From Mycobacterium sp. UM_WGJ (GTDB taxonomy: Bacteria; Actinomycetota; Actinomycetes; Mycobacteriales; Mycobacteriaceae): a stretch of 64,000 nucleotides of DNA. The first letter of the stretch is position 1, and the number at the start of each line of letters is the position of its first letter. Location of the stretch: the NCBI RefSeq assembly GCF_000455125.1, contig NZ_AUWR01000012.1, positions 62,001-126,000 on the forward strand. The letters are read 5' to 3'. The position numbers and the translations under genes are program-made. The notes beneath the pieces were generated by a model, which was not told the DNA's origin, did not search any database, and saw only the letters and a list, made by a program, of their open reading frames with translations. This document shows, piece after piece, positions 9,935-18,746 of the stretch.

Positions 9935-9951
9935 TGTCTCACACTGAGATA
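9935..9951. promoter_or_regulatory. TetR-type operator overlapping a -10 element
   Basis: The inverted repeat TCTCA-CAC-TGAGA (9937-9949) extends by further paired T/A at the ends. It lies 27 bp before the tetR ATG and runs into a GATAAAGT sequence that could be the -10 element. It sits between the divergent P450 and tetR genes, so autorepression and co-regulation of the P450 are the simplest reading. Confidence 0.55.
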
Positions 9952-9977
9952 AAGTTTGCAGGCGGAAGGAGTCTGCG

Positions 9978-10550
9978 ATGACGGGGCATGACTGGCTGGT
10001 GGGAGAGGACCGCCGTGCCGCCGGCGCCGAACGCATCTACGCCGCCGCCATGGATCTGGTGATTCGCGAGGGGATCGATGCCCTCGACATCGACGTCTTG
10101 GCTGCCCGGGTGCACTGCTCGCGCGCCACCATCTATCGGCATGCCGGCGGCAAGGCCGAGATTCGCGATGCCGTCCTGGCGCGGGCGGCCGCCCGCATTG
10201 TGGACACTGTGCGGCAGGCGGTCGCCGGACGCAGCGGGGCCGATCGGGTGGTGGCCGCGATGGCGGCGGCACTGCAGCGGATCCGCTCGGACCCACTCGT
10301 CCAACCGATGGTCGGCTCGGTGCGGGGCGCGCAGGAGATGACCCGACTGGCCGCATCGCCCATGGTCGCCGGTTTCGCCCGCGATCTCAGCGGCCTGAGC
10401 GAGGACGATCGGCTGGCCGCGCAGTGGGTCGTGCGGGTGCTGCTTTCGCTGTTGTGCTGGCCCATCGAGGACGCCGCGGCCGAGCAGCAGATTCTGGAGC
10501 GCTTCGTCGCCCCGGCCTTCGCCGGGGACGGTTTCGCCGCGCAGACCTAG
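9978..10550 (+). CDS. TetR family transcriptional regulator
   Basis: 190 aa. The N-terminal HTH (residues about 12-55) has the TetR recognition pattern with CSRATIYRHAGGKAEIRDAV. The C-terminal ligand domain is divergent and gives no ligand clue. The start is supported by a strong purine-rich ribosome site (GGAAGGAG) 8 bp upstream of the ATG. It is divergent from the P450 gene, with a palindromic site between them, and is followed 22 bp later by the DUF3556 gene, which has its own promoter. The ligand is unknown. Confidence 0.85.
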   Translation: MTGHDWLVGEDRRAAGAERIYAAAMDLVIREGIDALDIDVLAARVHCSRATIYRHAGGKAEIRDAVLARAAARIVDTVRQAVAGRSGADRVVAAMAAALQRIRSDPLVQPMVGSVRGAQEMTRLAASPMVAGFARDLSGLSEDDRLAAQWVVRVLLSLLCWPIEDAAAEQQILERFVAPAFAGDGFAAQT

Positions 10551-10565
10551 AACACGTTCTAGTCT
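10547..10565. promoter_or_regulatory. KstR-type box overlapping a -10 element
   Basis: The perfect palindrome CTAGAAC-AC-GTTCTAG (10547-10562) contains TAGAACACGTTCTA, an exact fit to the KstR consensus TnnAACnnGTTnnA. A hexamer TAGTCT (10560-10565) overlaps its right edge and lies 7 nt before the ATG of the DUF3556 gene, as expected for a leaderless promoter. KstR bound here would occlude the promoter. Confidence 0.75.
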
Positions 10566-10572
10566 GGCCGTC

Positions 10573-12306
10573 ATGGGATTTCTCAAACCTGAACTGCCCG
10601 TTGTCGACTTCGCCGAATGGAGCAAGGGCACGCGCAGCGAGAAGATCCGGCCGATGGCCCGGCACTGGGCAGAGGTGGGTTTCGGCACGCCGGTGGTGCT
10701 GCACCTGTTCTATGTGCTCAAGATCGGCCTCTACATCCTGGGCGCCTGGCTGTTTGCGCTGAGCACCGCTGGGGTCGACGGATTCACCGAGGTACGGCAG
10801 TGGTGGAGCGAACCGATCGTCTTCGAGAAGGTCGTGCTCTACACGATGTTGTTCGAGGTGATCGGCCTGGGCTGCGGCTTCGGCCCGCTCAACAACCGGT
10901 TCTTCCCGCCGATGGGATCGATTCTGTACTGGTTGCGGCCGGGCACCATCCGGCTGCCACCATGGCCGCGGCGCATCCCGCTGACCGCCGGCACCAACCG
11001 CACGCCGGTGGACGCCGCCCTGTATGCGGCGCTGCTGGTGATGCTGGTGGTCGCGCTGGTCTCCGACGGAACCGGCCCCATCGCCGCGCTGCACACGAAC
11101 GTCGGGGTGTTGCCGCACTGGCAGATCCTGACGATTCTGGGGATCCTGGCCACGATCGGGTTGCGCGACAAGGTGATCTTCCTGGCGGCCCGCGGCGAGG
11201 TCTACGCCCCGCTGGCGGCGGCATTCCTGTTCACCGGGGTCGACATGATCATTGCGGCCAAAGCGATCTTCATGGTGATCTGGATGGGCGCGGCGACTTC
11301 AAAACTCAACCACCATTTCCCATTCGTCATCTCGACGATGATGAGCAACAACCCGCTGATCCGGCCGAAGCCGCTCAAGCGCGCCTTCTTCAAGAACTTC
11401 CCCGAAGACCTGCGCCCCGGCGGTCCATCCAAGGCGCTGGCGCATGTGAGCACGGCGATCGAGATGCTCGTGCCACTGGCACTGTTCTTCTGCCACGGTG
11501 GCCTGCCCACCGCGATCGCGGCCTTTGTCATGGTCTGTTTCCACCTGGGGATCCTGGCGGCGATCCCGATGGGCGTGCCGTTGGAGTGGAACGTCTTCAT
11601 GATCTTCGGGGTGCTGTCGTTGTTCGTCGCACACGCCGATCTCGGGTTGTCCGACCTCAACAACCCGCTGGCGGTGGCGCTGCTGTTCGCCATCAGCGCG
11701 GGCACGGTGGTGGCGGGCAACCTGTTCCCGCACAATGTTTCCTTCCTGCCCGGCATGCGGTACTACGCCGGAAACTGGGACACCACCCTGTGGTGCCTGA
11801 AGCCGTCGGCGGAAGAGAAGATGGCGCGCGGGATTGTCGCGATCGCCAGTATGCCCGCCGCGCAGTTGGAACGGTTCTACGGAAGTGCCGAGGCCGCTCA
11901 GATCCCGATCTACATGGGGTATGCGTTCCGCGGCTTCAACACCCACGGCCGGGCGCTGTTCAGCCTGGCGCACCGGGCGATGGCTGACGGTGACGAGAGC
12001 GACTACGCGCTGACCGACGGCGAGCGGATCTGTTCGACGGCCATCGGCTGGAACTTCGGCGACGGCCACATGACCAATGAGCAGCTGATCGAGGCCTTGC
12101 AGCAGCGCTGTGGATTCGAGCCGGGGGAGGTGCGGGTGGTGATTCTCGATGCGCAGCCGATCCATCGGCAGACCCAGGCTTACCGGCTGGTGGACGCCGC
12201 CACCGGGGAGTTCGAGCGCGGCCACGTCAAGGTGGCCGACATGCTGGAGCGCCAGCCATGGCAGGACGATCTGCCGATTTACGTCGACGGCGCCGCCTCG
12301 GTGTGA
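10573..12306 (+). CDS. DUF3556 multi-pass membrane protein (Rv1132 homologue)
   Basis: 577 aa, close to the 576 aa of M. tuberculosis Rv1132, which also follows the prp genes. The N-terminal two-thirds has about eight to ten hydrophobic segments (residues about 40-65, 80-105, 145-170, 185-235, 290-325 and 345-395). A soluble C-terminal part of about 170 residues follows. DUF3556 is an actinobacterial membrane family of unknown function. The KstR-type box over its promoter ties its expression to sterol catabolism, a context-based inference. A FadR-type operator begins 7 bp after its stop codon, belonging to the next gene. Confidence 0.8.
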   Translation: MGFLKPELPVVDFAEWSKGTRSEKIRPMARHWAEVGFGTPVVLHLFYVLKIGLYILGAWLFALSTAGVDGFTEVRQWWSEPIVFEKVVLYTMLFEVIGLGCGFGPLNNRFFPPMGSILYWLRPGTIRLPPWPRRIPLTAGTNRTPVDAALYAALLVMLVVALVSDGTGPIAALHTNVGVLPHWQILTILGILATIGLRDKVIFLAARGEVYAPLAAAFLFTGVDMIIAAKAIFMVIWMGAATSKLNHHFPFVISTMMSNNPLIRPKPLKRAFFKNFPEDLRPGGPSKALAHVSTAIEMLVPLALFFCHGGLPTAIAAFVMVCFHLGILAAIPMGVPLEWNVFMIFGVLSLFVAHADLGLSDLNNPLAVALLFAISAGTVVAGNLFPHNVSFLPGMRYYAGNWDTTLWCLKPSAEEKMARGIVAIASMPAAQLERFYGSAEAAQIPIYMGYAFRGFNTHGRALFSLAHRAMADGDESDYALTDGERICSTAIGWNFGDGHMTNEQLIEALQQRCGFEPGEVRVVILDAQPIHRQTQAYRLVDAATGEFERGHVKVADMLERQPWQDDLPIYVDGAASV

Positions 12307-12313
12307 CCTAGAT

Positions 12314-12330
12314 AACTGGTCCAACCAGTT
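12314..12330. promoter_or_regulatory. FadR-like palindromic operator
   Basis: AACTGGT-CCA-ACCAGTT is a perfect 7-3-7 inverted repeat 25 bp upstream of the GntR-family start codon. The TGGTnnnACCA core is the FadR/GntR half-site pattern and is close to E. coli FadR operators. Autoregulation of the downstream gntR-hydroxylase pair is likely. Confidence 0.75.
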
Positions 12331-12355
12331 GACCAGTGGGGGTGGGCGCCTGACC

Positions 12356-13081
12356 ATGGAGACCATGGATCTGGCGCCCATCTCCCGCACCGCGCTCTCC
12401 GACACGATCTTCGTGCGGCTCGTCGAAGAGATCCTGACCGGACGCTTGCCTGCCGGCGGGCCGCTTCCGTCCGAACGCGAACTGGCGCTGACCCTGCAGG
12501 TCAACCGGCACGCGGTGCGCGAAGCGCTCAAGCGGCTGCAGCAGGCGGGACTGGTCCGGATCAGCCACGGCGGAAAGACCCGGGTGCTGGACTGGCGGCA
12601 AAGCGCCGGCCTGGACGCGCTGACCGGATTGGCGGTCGCCGGGGCGATTCCGGCGCGCCAGATCATCGGCGACGTCGCGGTGATGCGCCGCTCGATCGCC
12701 GCGGACGCCGCACGACTCTGCGCGCGGAACGCCTCGGCCGAACAGCGGGCCGCGATCACCGCGGCCGCCGCGGACTACCCGATCTCCGGGGACCTTGCGG
12801 CGGTCAGCGACGCCGACCTGGCGTTCTGGATCGCCGTAATTGACGCATCCGGCAATATTGCCTACCGGCTGGCGCTCAACACCTTGGTCGCCGCCTACGA
12901 CGAGATCGGCCGCGACGCCATCTATGCGTTGGGAGCCGCCGAGTTCGCCGACCGCAGCTCCCACATCGACCTTGCCGCCGCGATCGCAGCCGCCGACGAG
13001 GACGCGGCGTACCGCCTCGCCGACGAACTGCTGACCCGGTTCGTCACGGCCTGCCAGGCCGGCACCGAGGGAGAGGAGTAG
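12356..13081 (+). CDS. GntR family regulator, FadR subfamily
   Basis: 241 aa from ATG 12356; another in-frame ATG lies at 12362, three codons before the family start pattern. The N-terminal winged helix (residues about 12-80) has the GntR pattern GRLPAGGPLPSERELA followed by VNRHAVREALKRLQQAGLV. The C-terminal all-helical domain (about 90-235) carries His/Asp residues in the places expected for FadR/FCD-type ligand domains. FadR-type regulators often sense acyl-CoA or small carboxylates. The gene is preceded by a perfect palindromic operator and followed after 4 bp by the hydroxylase gene, which is probably its target and operon partner. Confidence 0.86.
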   Translation: METMDLAPISRTALSDTIFVRLVEEILTGRLPAGGPLPSERELALTLQVNRHAVREALKRLQQAGLVRISHGGKTRVLDWRQSAGLDALTGLAVAGAIPARQIIGDVAVMRRSIAADAARLCARNASAEQRAAITAAAADYPISGDLAAVSDADLAFWIAVIDASGNIAYRLALNTLVAAYDEIGRDAIYALGAAEFADRSSHIDLAAAIAAADEDAAYRLADELLTRFVTACQAGTEGEE

Positions 13082-13085
13082 CCGT

Positions 13086-13913
13086 ATGTTCGACCTCATC
13101 GCGCACGCCATCCCGGTCTTCGTGCTCTGCCTGCTGCTGGAAGCCGTGTCGTTCGCCGTGCGGCCCGACGACGACGAGCGCGGCTACGAACTCCGCGATA
13201 CCGGCACCAGCCTGACGATGGGCATCGGCAACGTCATCATCAACATCGGCTGGAAGCTGGTGGTGCTGGCGATCTTCAGCGGGGCCTATCTGCTGGCACC
13301 GGTTCACCTGCCGGCCAGCAACCCACTGACCTGGATCGCACTGTTCGTCGCCGACGACATCGCCTACTACTGGTACCACCGCACGCACCACACCATCCGG
13401 GTGTTCTGGGCCAGCCACGTGGTGCACCACTCCAGTCAGCACTACAACCTGTCCACCGCGCTGCGCCAGACCTGGACACCGTTCACCGCGGTGCCGTTCT
13501 GGATACTGTTGGCGTTCGCCGGATTCGCCCCGTGGATGATCCTGCTGCAGCAGTCGGTCAGCCTGCTCTACCAGTTCTTCATCCACACCGAGCGGGTCGG
13601 AAAACTTTGGCGGCCAATCGAATTCATCTTCAACACCCCGTCGCACCACCGGGTGCACCACGGGGCGAACGCCCAATACCTTGACAAGAACTACGGGGGA
13701 ATCCTCATCGTCTGGGACCGGCTGTTCGGCACCTTCCAGCCCGAGGACGAGCGCGTCGTCTACGGCTTGACCAAGAACATCGACACCTTCAATCCGGTGC
13801 GAGTGGCCACCCACGAATACGTGGCCATCTGGCGCGACATCCGTGCGGCTCGCAGTTGGCGTGCGGTGTGGGGCCACCTCTTTCGCGGCCCGGGATGGCA
13901 ACCGGCAGCTTAG
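13086..13913 (+). CDS. sterol desaturase / fatty acid hydroxylase family membrane protein
   Basis: 275 aa. The di-iron His motifs are complete: HRTHH near residues 100-104, HVVHHSSQH near 114-122 and HHRVHH near 187-192. Three to four hydrophobic segments (about 5-25, 40-75, 85-100 and 135-165) place it in the membrane with the active site in the cytoplasm. Family members introduce a hydroxyl or double bond into sterols, carotenoids or lipids; the substrate is unknown. It follows the FadR-type regulator by 4 bp. Its TAG stop shares the tetranucleotide TTAG with the TAA stop of the convergent crotonase gene. Confidence 0.85.
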   Translation: MFDLIAHAIPVFVLCLLLEAVSFAVRPDDDERGYELRDTGTSLTMGIGNVIINIGWKLVVLAIFSGAYLLAPVHLPASNPLTWIALFVADDIAYYWYHRTHHTIRVFWASHVVHHSSQHYNLSTALRQTWTPFTAVPFWILLAFAGFAPWMILLQQSVSLLYQFFIHTERVGKLWRPIEFIFNTPSHHRVHHGANAQYLDKNYGGILIVWDRLFGTFQPEDERVVYGLTKNIDTFNPVRVATHEYVAIWRDIRAARSWRAVWGHLFRGPGWQPAA

Positions 13914-14791
13914 GCGCCGGGCGTGACCCACTCGTCGTAGAACGGCGGCATCTGCGAGGCCCGGCCGGTGAACTGGGCGTCGCGCTTCTCCAAAAACGCC
14001 CGCACCCCGTCGGCCCCGTCGCCGATGCTGGTGTAGAACATCGCCAGTGAATCGACCCGGTGCGCCTCCACCGGGTCCGGTTGCGCGGAGTTGCGGTAGA
14101 GCATCTGACGGATCAGCGCGAACGACACCGGCGAGCGGCCCTTGGTCCAGGCATCGGCCAGCGCCCGCGCGTCAGCCAACAGTGCTTCGGGCTCGTGTAG
14201 CGACCCCGCGATCCCGCAGCCGAGTGCCCCCTCGGCATCGAGGATGTCGGCGCGGTAGAGCAGATCCAGGGCGGTCGGCATGCCGACGATCCGGGGCAGA
14301 AACCACGTCGAGCACGCCTCGGGAGTGATACCCAGCTTGCCGAAGACCAGACCGAAACGCGCCTTGGTGGAGAACAGCCGGGCGTCCATGGCCAGCATCA
14401 TGGTGGCCCCGATCCCGACCGCGGGCCCGTTGACCGCGGCGATCACGGGCTTACGGCAGTTGTAGATCGCCAAGGTCACCCGACCGCCGGTGTCGCGCAC
14501 CCGGGCCAGCTCGGGGTCGTCGAGGTCGGCCATGTCGGCCAGCGATGGCGACTTGGACTCATCCAGGCCGAACACGTTGCCGGAGCTGGACAGGTCCATG
14601 CCCGCGCAGAAGGCGCGCCCGGAGCCGGTGACGATCACCGCGCGGACGGCGTCGTCGTTATTGACGTCGACGAAAGTTCGCTCCAGCTCCTCGGCCATCT
14701 CGACGGTGAAGGCGTTGAGATTGTCCGGCCGGTTCAAATACACGGTGAGAATGCCGTCTTCGACCTCATGGCGCAGCGTGGTGAACTCCAT
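13910..14791 (-). CDS. enoyl-CoA hydratase/isomerase (crotonase) family protein
   Basis: 293 aa. The crotonase fold shows LNRPDNLNAFT near residue 20, the first oxyanion segment GRAFCAGMDLSS (about 58-69) and the second VNGPAVGIGATMMLA (about 120-134). It is longer than the usual ~260 aa because of an insertion after the first oxyanion loop (SSSGNVFGLDESKS). The acid residues usual in hydratases are not obvious, so an isomerase or hydrolase role is possible. It overlaps the hydroxylase gene by 4 bp at the 3' end and lies 10 bp upstream of the end of ctpI on the same strand. Confidence 0.85.
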   Translation of the reverse strand: MEFTTLRHEVEDGILTVYLNRPDNLNAFTVEMAEELERTFVDVNNDDAVRAVIVTGSGRAFCAGMDLSSSGNVFGLDESKSPSLADMADLDDPELARVRDTGGRVTLAIYNCRKPVIAAVNGPAVGIGATMMLAMDARLFSTKARFGLVFGKLGITPEACSTWFLPRIVGMPTALDLLYRADILDAEGALGCGIAGSLHEPEALLADARALADAWTKGRSPVSFALIRQMLYRNSAQPDPVEAHRVDSLAMFYTSIGDGADGVRAFLEKRDAQFTGRASQMPPFYDEWVTPGA

Positions 14792-14801
14792 CGCCCCGAG
14801 G

Positions 14802-17800
14802 CTAGTGGGCCTCGGCGCGCGACAAGAAGCGGGGCACGATGGCCGCCCCGGCGATGGCGGCCGCCGTCGACCCCAACGCCTGACCCCAGCCGATCGGGCC
14901 CAGCGGCGTGCAACCCATGAACTGACTGATCCCCGGGATGCTGATCAGCAGGGCCAGCGCCGCGAACGACCCGCCGGCTGTGGCCAGCACCATCGGCGAG
15001 CGTGACTCCAGCAGGGTCTGCGCCAACTGGGTGCTCACCAAGGCGACCAGTGCCACCGTGGACGCGCGCCGTGGCAAACCGGTGAGCCGACCCATGAACC
15101 ACGCCGCGAGGGTGGCGCTGGCCGTGGTGGTGCCCCGTAGGGTCACCGCGCGCAGCAGCGCCTTCTCATCGGGCCCGCGTCCCCCGAACGGCATGGGACG
15201 CCGAGGCTGGCTGATCGCCAGCGCGGTGGCCGGGAACGCGTCGGTCACGATATTGACCAGCAGCAGCTGGCGGGTGGTCAACGGTGCCTGACCGGTCAGC
15301 GCGCTGCCGATGATCGCGAACAACGCGCCGCTGGCGTTGCCGCCCAGCAGCACCGCCACCGCGGCCTGCACCCGCTGCCACAGCTGGCTGCCCTCGTTGA
15401 GGGCGTCCAGCAGGGTCTCGATCTTCCCGTCGAGCAGCACCACGTCGGCGGCCGTGTGGGCGGCGTCGCTGCCCTGCGCGACGATACCGATCCCGACGGT
15501 GGCGGCCCGGATGGCGGCGGCGTCGTTGGCGCCGTCACCGACCATGGCCGAGACCTTGCCGCTGCGCTCGAGTGCCTGAACCACCTGCACCTTGTTCGCC
15601 GGCGACATACGGGCGAACACCACCCGCTCGGACACCGCGCGTTCCTGCTCCGTGCCCGACAGCGCCTCCCACTCCGTGCCGGTGATCACCTGATCGGCGG
15701 ACAGCTGCACGCCCATCTTGCGGGCGATCGCACGGCCGGTGGTCGGGTGATCGCCGGTGATCATCCGAATGGGCACCTGCCGGCGGTCCAGCTCGGCCAG
15801 CAGCCCCGCCGACCCGGCGCGTGGCGTGTCGGCGATACCGACGAACCCGACCAGCGTCAAACCGTCGGCGCACTGCTGCGCCAGCGTCGCGAGCTGGGCT
15901 TCGGGATCGTCCGGATCTGCCGAAAGCGACTGCACCTGAGCGGAACTGAGCTCGCGTCGTGCTACCGCGAGCACCCGCAGGCCCTCGTCGGCCAGCTGCT
16001 CCACCACATCGTGGATGTCGGCCGGGACGTCACCGCAGGCGGCCAACACCACCTCCGGTGCACCCTTGATGGTCAACTCGGCGCCGAACACCGACGCCGC
16101 GAACGGCCGCCCGGAGCGAAACGGCAGATGGGCATCGGCTGTCCCCGAAGCGACGGCTCCGGGCACCTGGGCTGCCGCCGCCACGATCGCCGCATCGGTC
16201 GCGTCGACATGGCTCTGCCCCTTGGCCGACGCCGTCGCACGCTCCGCGCACCGCAGTACCTCGTCACGGGAATGATCGGCCGCCGTACGCACCTCGGTGA
16301 CCCGCAACCGGTTCTCGCTCAGGGTGCCGGTCTTGTCGAAACACACCACGTCGACGCGGCCCAGGGCCTCCACGGAGCGGGGCACCCGCACCAGCACACC
16401 GGATTTGGTGAGACGCTGGGCCGAGGCGTGCTGAGCCAGCGTCGCCACCACCGGCATGCCCTCGGGGACAGCGGCCACCGCCACCGACACTCCGTTGGCC
16501 ACCGCCTGCTGCAGCCGGGTGGCCCGCAACACGCCAAGCACGCTGACCAGACCGCCGGCCATCAGGCTCAGCGGCCAAGTCCGGGTGGTGATCTGTCCGA
16601 GCTGATGGGTCAGCCCGATATCCCCGTGCCGGCTGGTGACCAGGTCAGCGGCGCGCCGCACCTCGGTGTCGGGGCCCACCGCGGTCACCAGCGCCAGACC
16701 GCTCCCGGAGGCCACGGTGGTGGCCGCGAACAGCATGCAGCGACGCTCGGCCAGCTCGGCGCCCGGGGTGGCATCGATCTGCTTGGCCACCGGCAACGAC
16801 TCACCGGTGAGCGAGGACTCGTCGACCTCCAGCTTCTCCAGCTCGACCAACCGGGCGTCGGCGGGCACCACATCGTCGGGACCCACCTCGATCAGGTCGC
16901 CACGCTGCAGCTGCTCGGGAAGCACCTGGACGCGGTCGCGGGTGCCATCGGGCCGGATCGTCACCTTCCAGGCGGGCGGGATCTGCTCGGCCAGAAGCCG
17001 ATCCAGCCGCAGTTCGGCGCTCAACCGTTGACCGGCCGCCAGGACCGCATTGCTGACCAGGACAGAGCCGACCATGAGCGCGTCGAGGGGTGCGCCCAGC
17101 AGCGCGGTGGCAGCGGCGCCCAGTCCCAGGACGGGTGTCAGTGGATCGGACAGTTCATCACGCACCGCGTCCAGGAACTGCCAGACCACGTGCCGCCCGG
17201 CGATGCCGGTGTCCGGCGCGACGTCGGGCCGCGACAGCGAGCTCAGGGCGGCACGCGCCTGCTCGACCGACATGGCATGCCACTCCTCGACGGGGACCGG
17301 CCGGGGCAGCGGCGCCGTGATCACCCGGCGGGCCGTCCAGTAGCCCGACACCAGACCCACGGCCGCGCCCAGCGCCACCGGCTCAGGACCGCGTCCTCGC
17401 ACCGTGGGTATGAGCAGCATCGAACCCAATGCCGAAGCGCCGGTGGACAAGGCGATACCCAGACGGGTGGCCTCCTGGGCTGCGGGCAGGGCATGCAATA
17501 CCCGCCAGACCCCGGACAGGTCATCGACGATCAGGTCCGCCACCGGCGGCTCGCCGTCGTCGGGCAGGATGCCGATCCCGAGGTCGGCCGCCGACAGCGC
17601 CTGGGCGGCCGCAGAGGAGACCACCGCCACGGTGTGGCCGTCCTGCTGGTAGTCGCGCACCGCATGAAGCAGCGTGACGTCGATCGAATCGCCCGTCAGG
17701 GGAGCGATTTCGTCGAATGCGGGCCGCAGCACTCCCAGGCCGGTGGAGTCGTCCACGGTCACCGTGCGCACCTGGGCGCGCTGTGTCTCGGCGAGCGTCG

Positions 17801-18746
17801 CGGCCGCCAGGGGATGCGGCGACGGAGCAACCAGTGCCTCGGTGCCGGGGCGGCCGGGGACGGGATGCCACCCTGGCCGCAGGTCACCTGCCGCGAGCAT
17901 CTCCCGGGCGCTTTCCCAGGCGGTCAGATCCTTCTCGTCGGTGCCGCGCAGTCCCGCCAGGCGCAGCGCTGCGGTCCGCAGCACGCGCGGATCGAGGATC
18001 ACCACGTCGATGCGGTCCAGTCGACGCAGGCTATCCGGGTCGACCTGCAGTGCTTCGTCCCGGTTGGCCAGCCCGCGGCCCAATGTGGCGGCGAATGATT
18101 CGTGCGTGGCCCGGGTGGCTTTGGGCACCGCGACCAACGCGGCATTGCCGGCCAGTTCCGGGTCGCGGCTGGTCGCGGCGACGACGGCGGCGCCGATCGC
18201 CTGAATCCAGGTCCCGCGCTGGAGGTTGTGGTCGACCGAGCTCTCCGGGGATTCGGTCGTGCGCTGGGCCGGCCGGGCAGCCGGGCGGGCCAGTTCCGGC
18301 TCGCGCCGCGCCCAGGCCCGGGTGTCCGCGCGCGCTTCGGCGGCCCTGATGGTGTTGATCGCCAGGTCCACTGCCAGCATCGACGGCGCCGCGGCCAGGG
18401 CGTTGACGGCGGTGGTCGCCATCCCCAACGCGGTGGCGGTGGCGCGCTTGCCGATTCGTTCCTCCAGCATGCGGCGCAGTTGCGGCTGGTGGTCCAGGGT
18501 GATCACCGCGCCCTGGAGGCTGGAGGGCAACCGGCGAAACCGCAGCACGCGACTGGCAACTGCCAGACCCAGGCCGACGGCATTGATGCCGGCCATCGCG
18601 GCGCTGCTGACCGCGATCAGACCATCGCCGGGTTCGGGGGCCGGGCGAAGGTGTCGGGGTGGGCGGTCGGCCTCCGCCGGTGGGTCGGCAACCACCTCAT
18701 AGTCCGGCTCGACATCGTCGGCCAAGGCAGCTATCGAGGGGGGCAT
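14802..18746 (-). CDS. ctpI: very large P-type ATPase CtpI
   Basis: 1314 aa from the ATG at 18744-18746, which has an ideal ribosome site (GAAGGAGA) 5 bp upstream. The C-terminal 700 residues form a complete P-type ATPase: TGES actuator loop (about residue 650), phosphorylation site DKTGTL with Asp at about 804, and hinge GDGANDAAAIRAA (about 1070-1080). Six C-terminal membrane segments follow. The N-terminal ~550 residues hold a second, degenerate ATPase-like half: an HAD-like segment without DKTG, then two hydrophobic helices. CtpI of M. tuberculosis (Rv0107c) is about 1630 aa, so this form is some 300 residues shorter at the N-terminus. The transported ion is not established. Confidence 0.88.
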   Translation of the reverse strand: MPPSIAALADDVEPDYEVVADPPAEADRPPRHLRPAPEPGDGLIAVSSAAMAGINAVGLGLAVASRVLRFRRLPSSLQGAVITLDHQPQLRRMLEERIGKRATATALGMATTAVNALAAAPSMLAVDLAINTIRAAEARADTRAWARREPELARPAARPAQRTTESPESSVDHNLQRGTWIQAIGAAVVAATSRDPELAGNAALVAVPKATRATHESFAATLGRGLANRDEALQVDPDSLRRLDRIDVVILDPRVLRTAALRLAGLRGTDEKDLTAWESAREMLAAGDLRPGWHPVPGRPGTEALVAPSPHPLAAATLAETQRAQVRTVTVDDSTGLGVLRPAFDEIAPLTGDSIDVTLLHAVRDYQQDGHTVAVVSSAAAQALSAADLGIGILPDDGEPPVADLIVDDLSGVWRVLHALPAAQEATRLGIALSTGASALGSMLLIPTVRGRGPEPVALGAAVGLVSGYWTARRVITAPLPRPVPVEEWHAMSVEQARAALSSLSRPDVAPDTGIAGRHVVWQFLDAVRDELSDPLTPVLGLGAAATALLGAPLDALMVGSVLVSNAVLAAGQRLSAELRLDRLLAEQIPPAWKVTIRPDGTRDRVQVLPEQLQRGDLIEVGPDDVVPADARLVELEKLEVDESSLTGESLPVAKQIDATPGAELAERRCMLFAATTVASGSGLALVTAVGPDTEVRRAADLVTSRHGDIGLTHQLGQITTRTWPLSLMAGGLVSVLGVLRATRLQQAVANGVSVAVAAVPEGMPVVATLAQHASAQRLTKSGVLVRVPRSVEALGRVDVVCFDKTGTLSENRLRVTEVRTAADHSRDEVLRCAERATASAKGQSHVDATDAAIVAAAAQVPGAVASGTADAHLPFRSGRPFAASVFGAELTIKGAPEVVLAACGDVPADIHDVVEQLADEGLRVLAVARRELSSAQVQSLSADPDDPEAQLATLAQQCADGLTLVGFVGIADTPRAGSAGLLAELDRRQVPIRMITGDHPTTGRAIARKMGVQLSADQVITGTEWEALSGTEQERAVSERVVFARMSPANKVQVVQALERSGKVSAMVGDGANDAAAIRAATVGIGIVAQGSDAAHTAADVVLLDGKIETLLDALNEGSQLWQRVQAAVAVLLGGNASGALFAIIGSALTGQAPLTTRQLLLVNIVTDAFPATALAISQPRRPMPFGGRGPDEKALLRAVTLRGTTTASATLAAWFMGRLTGLPRRASTVALVALVSTQLAQTLLESRSPMVLATAGGSFAALALLISIPGISQFMGCTPLGPIGWGQALGSTAAAIAGAAIVPRFLSRAEAH

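Noticed and set aside
15456-18098. An 880-residue rightward open frame
   Set aside because: It is antisense to ctpI, rich in His, Arg, Gly and Gln, with no domain. It is a high-GC shadow frame.
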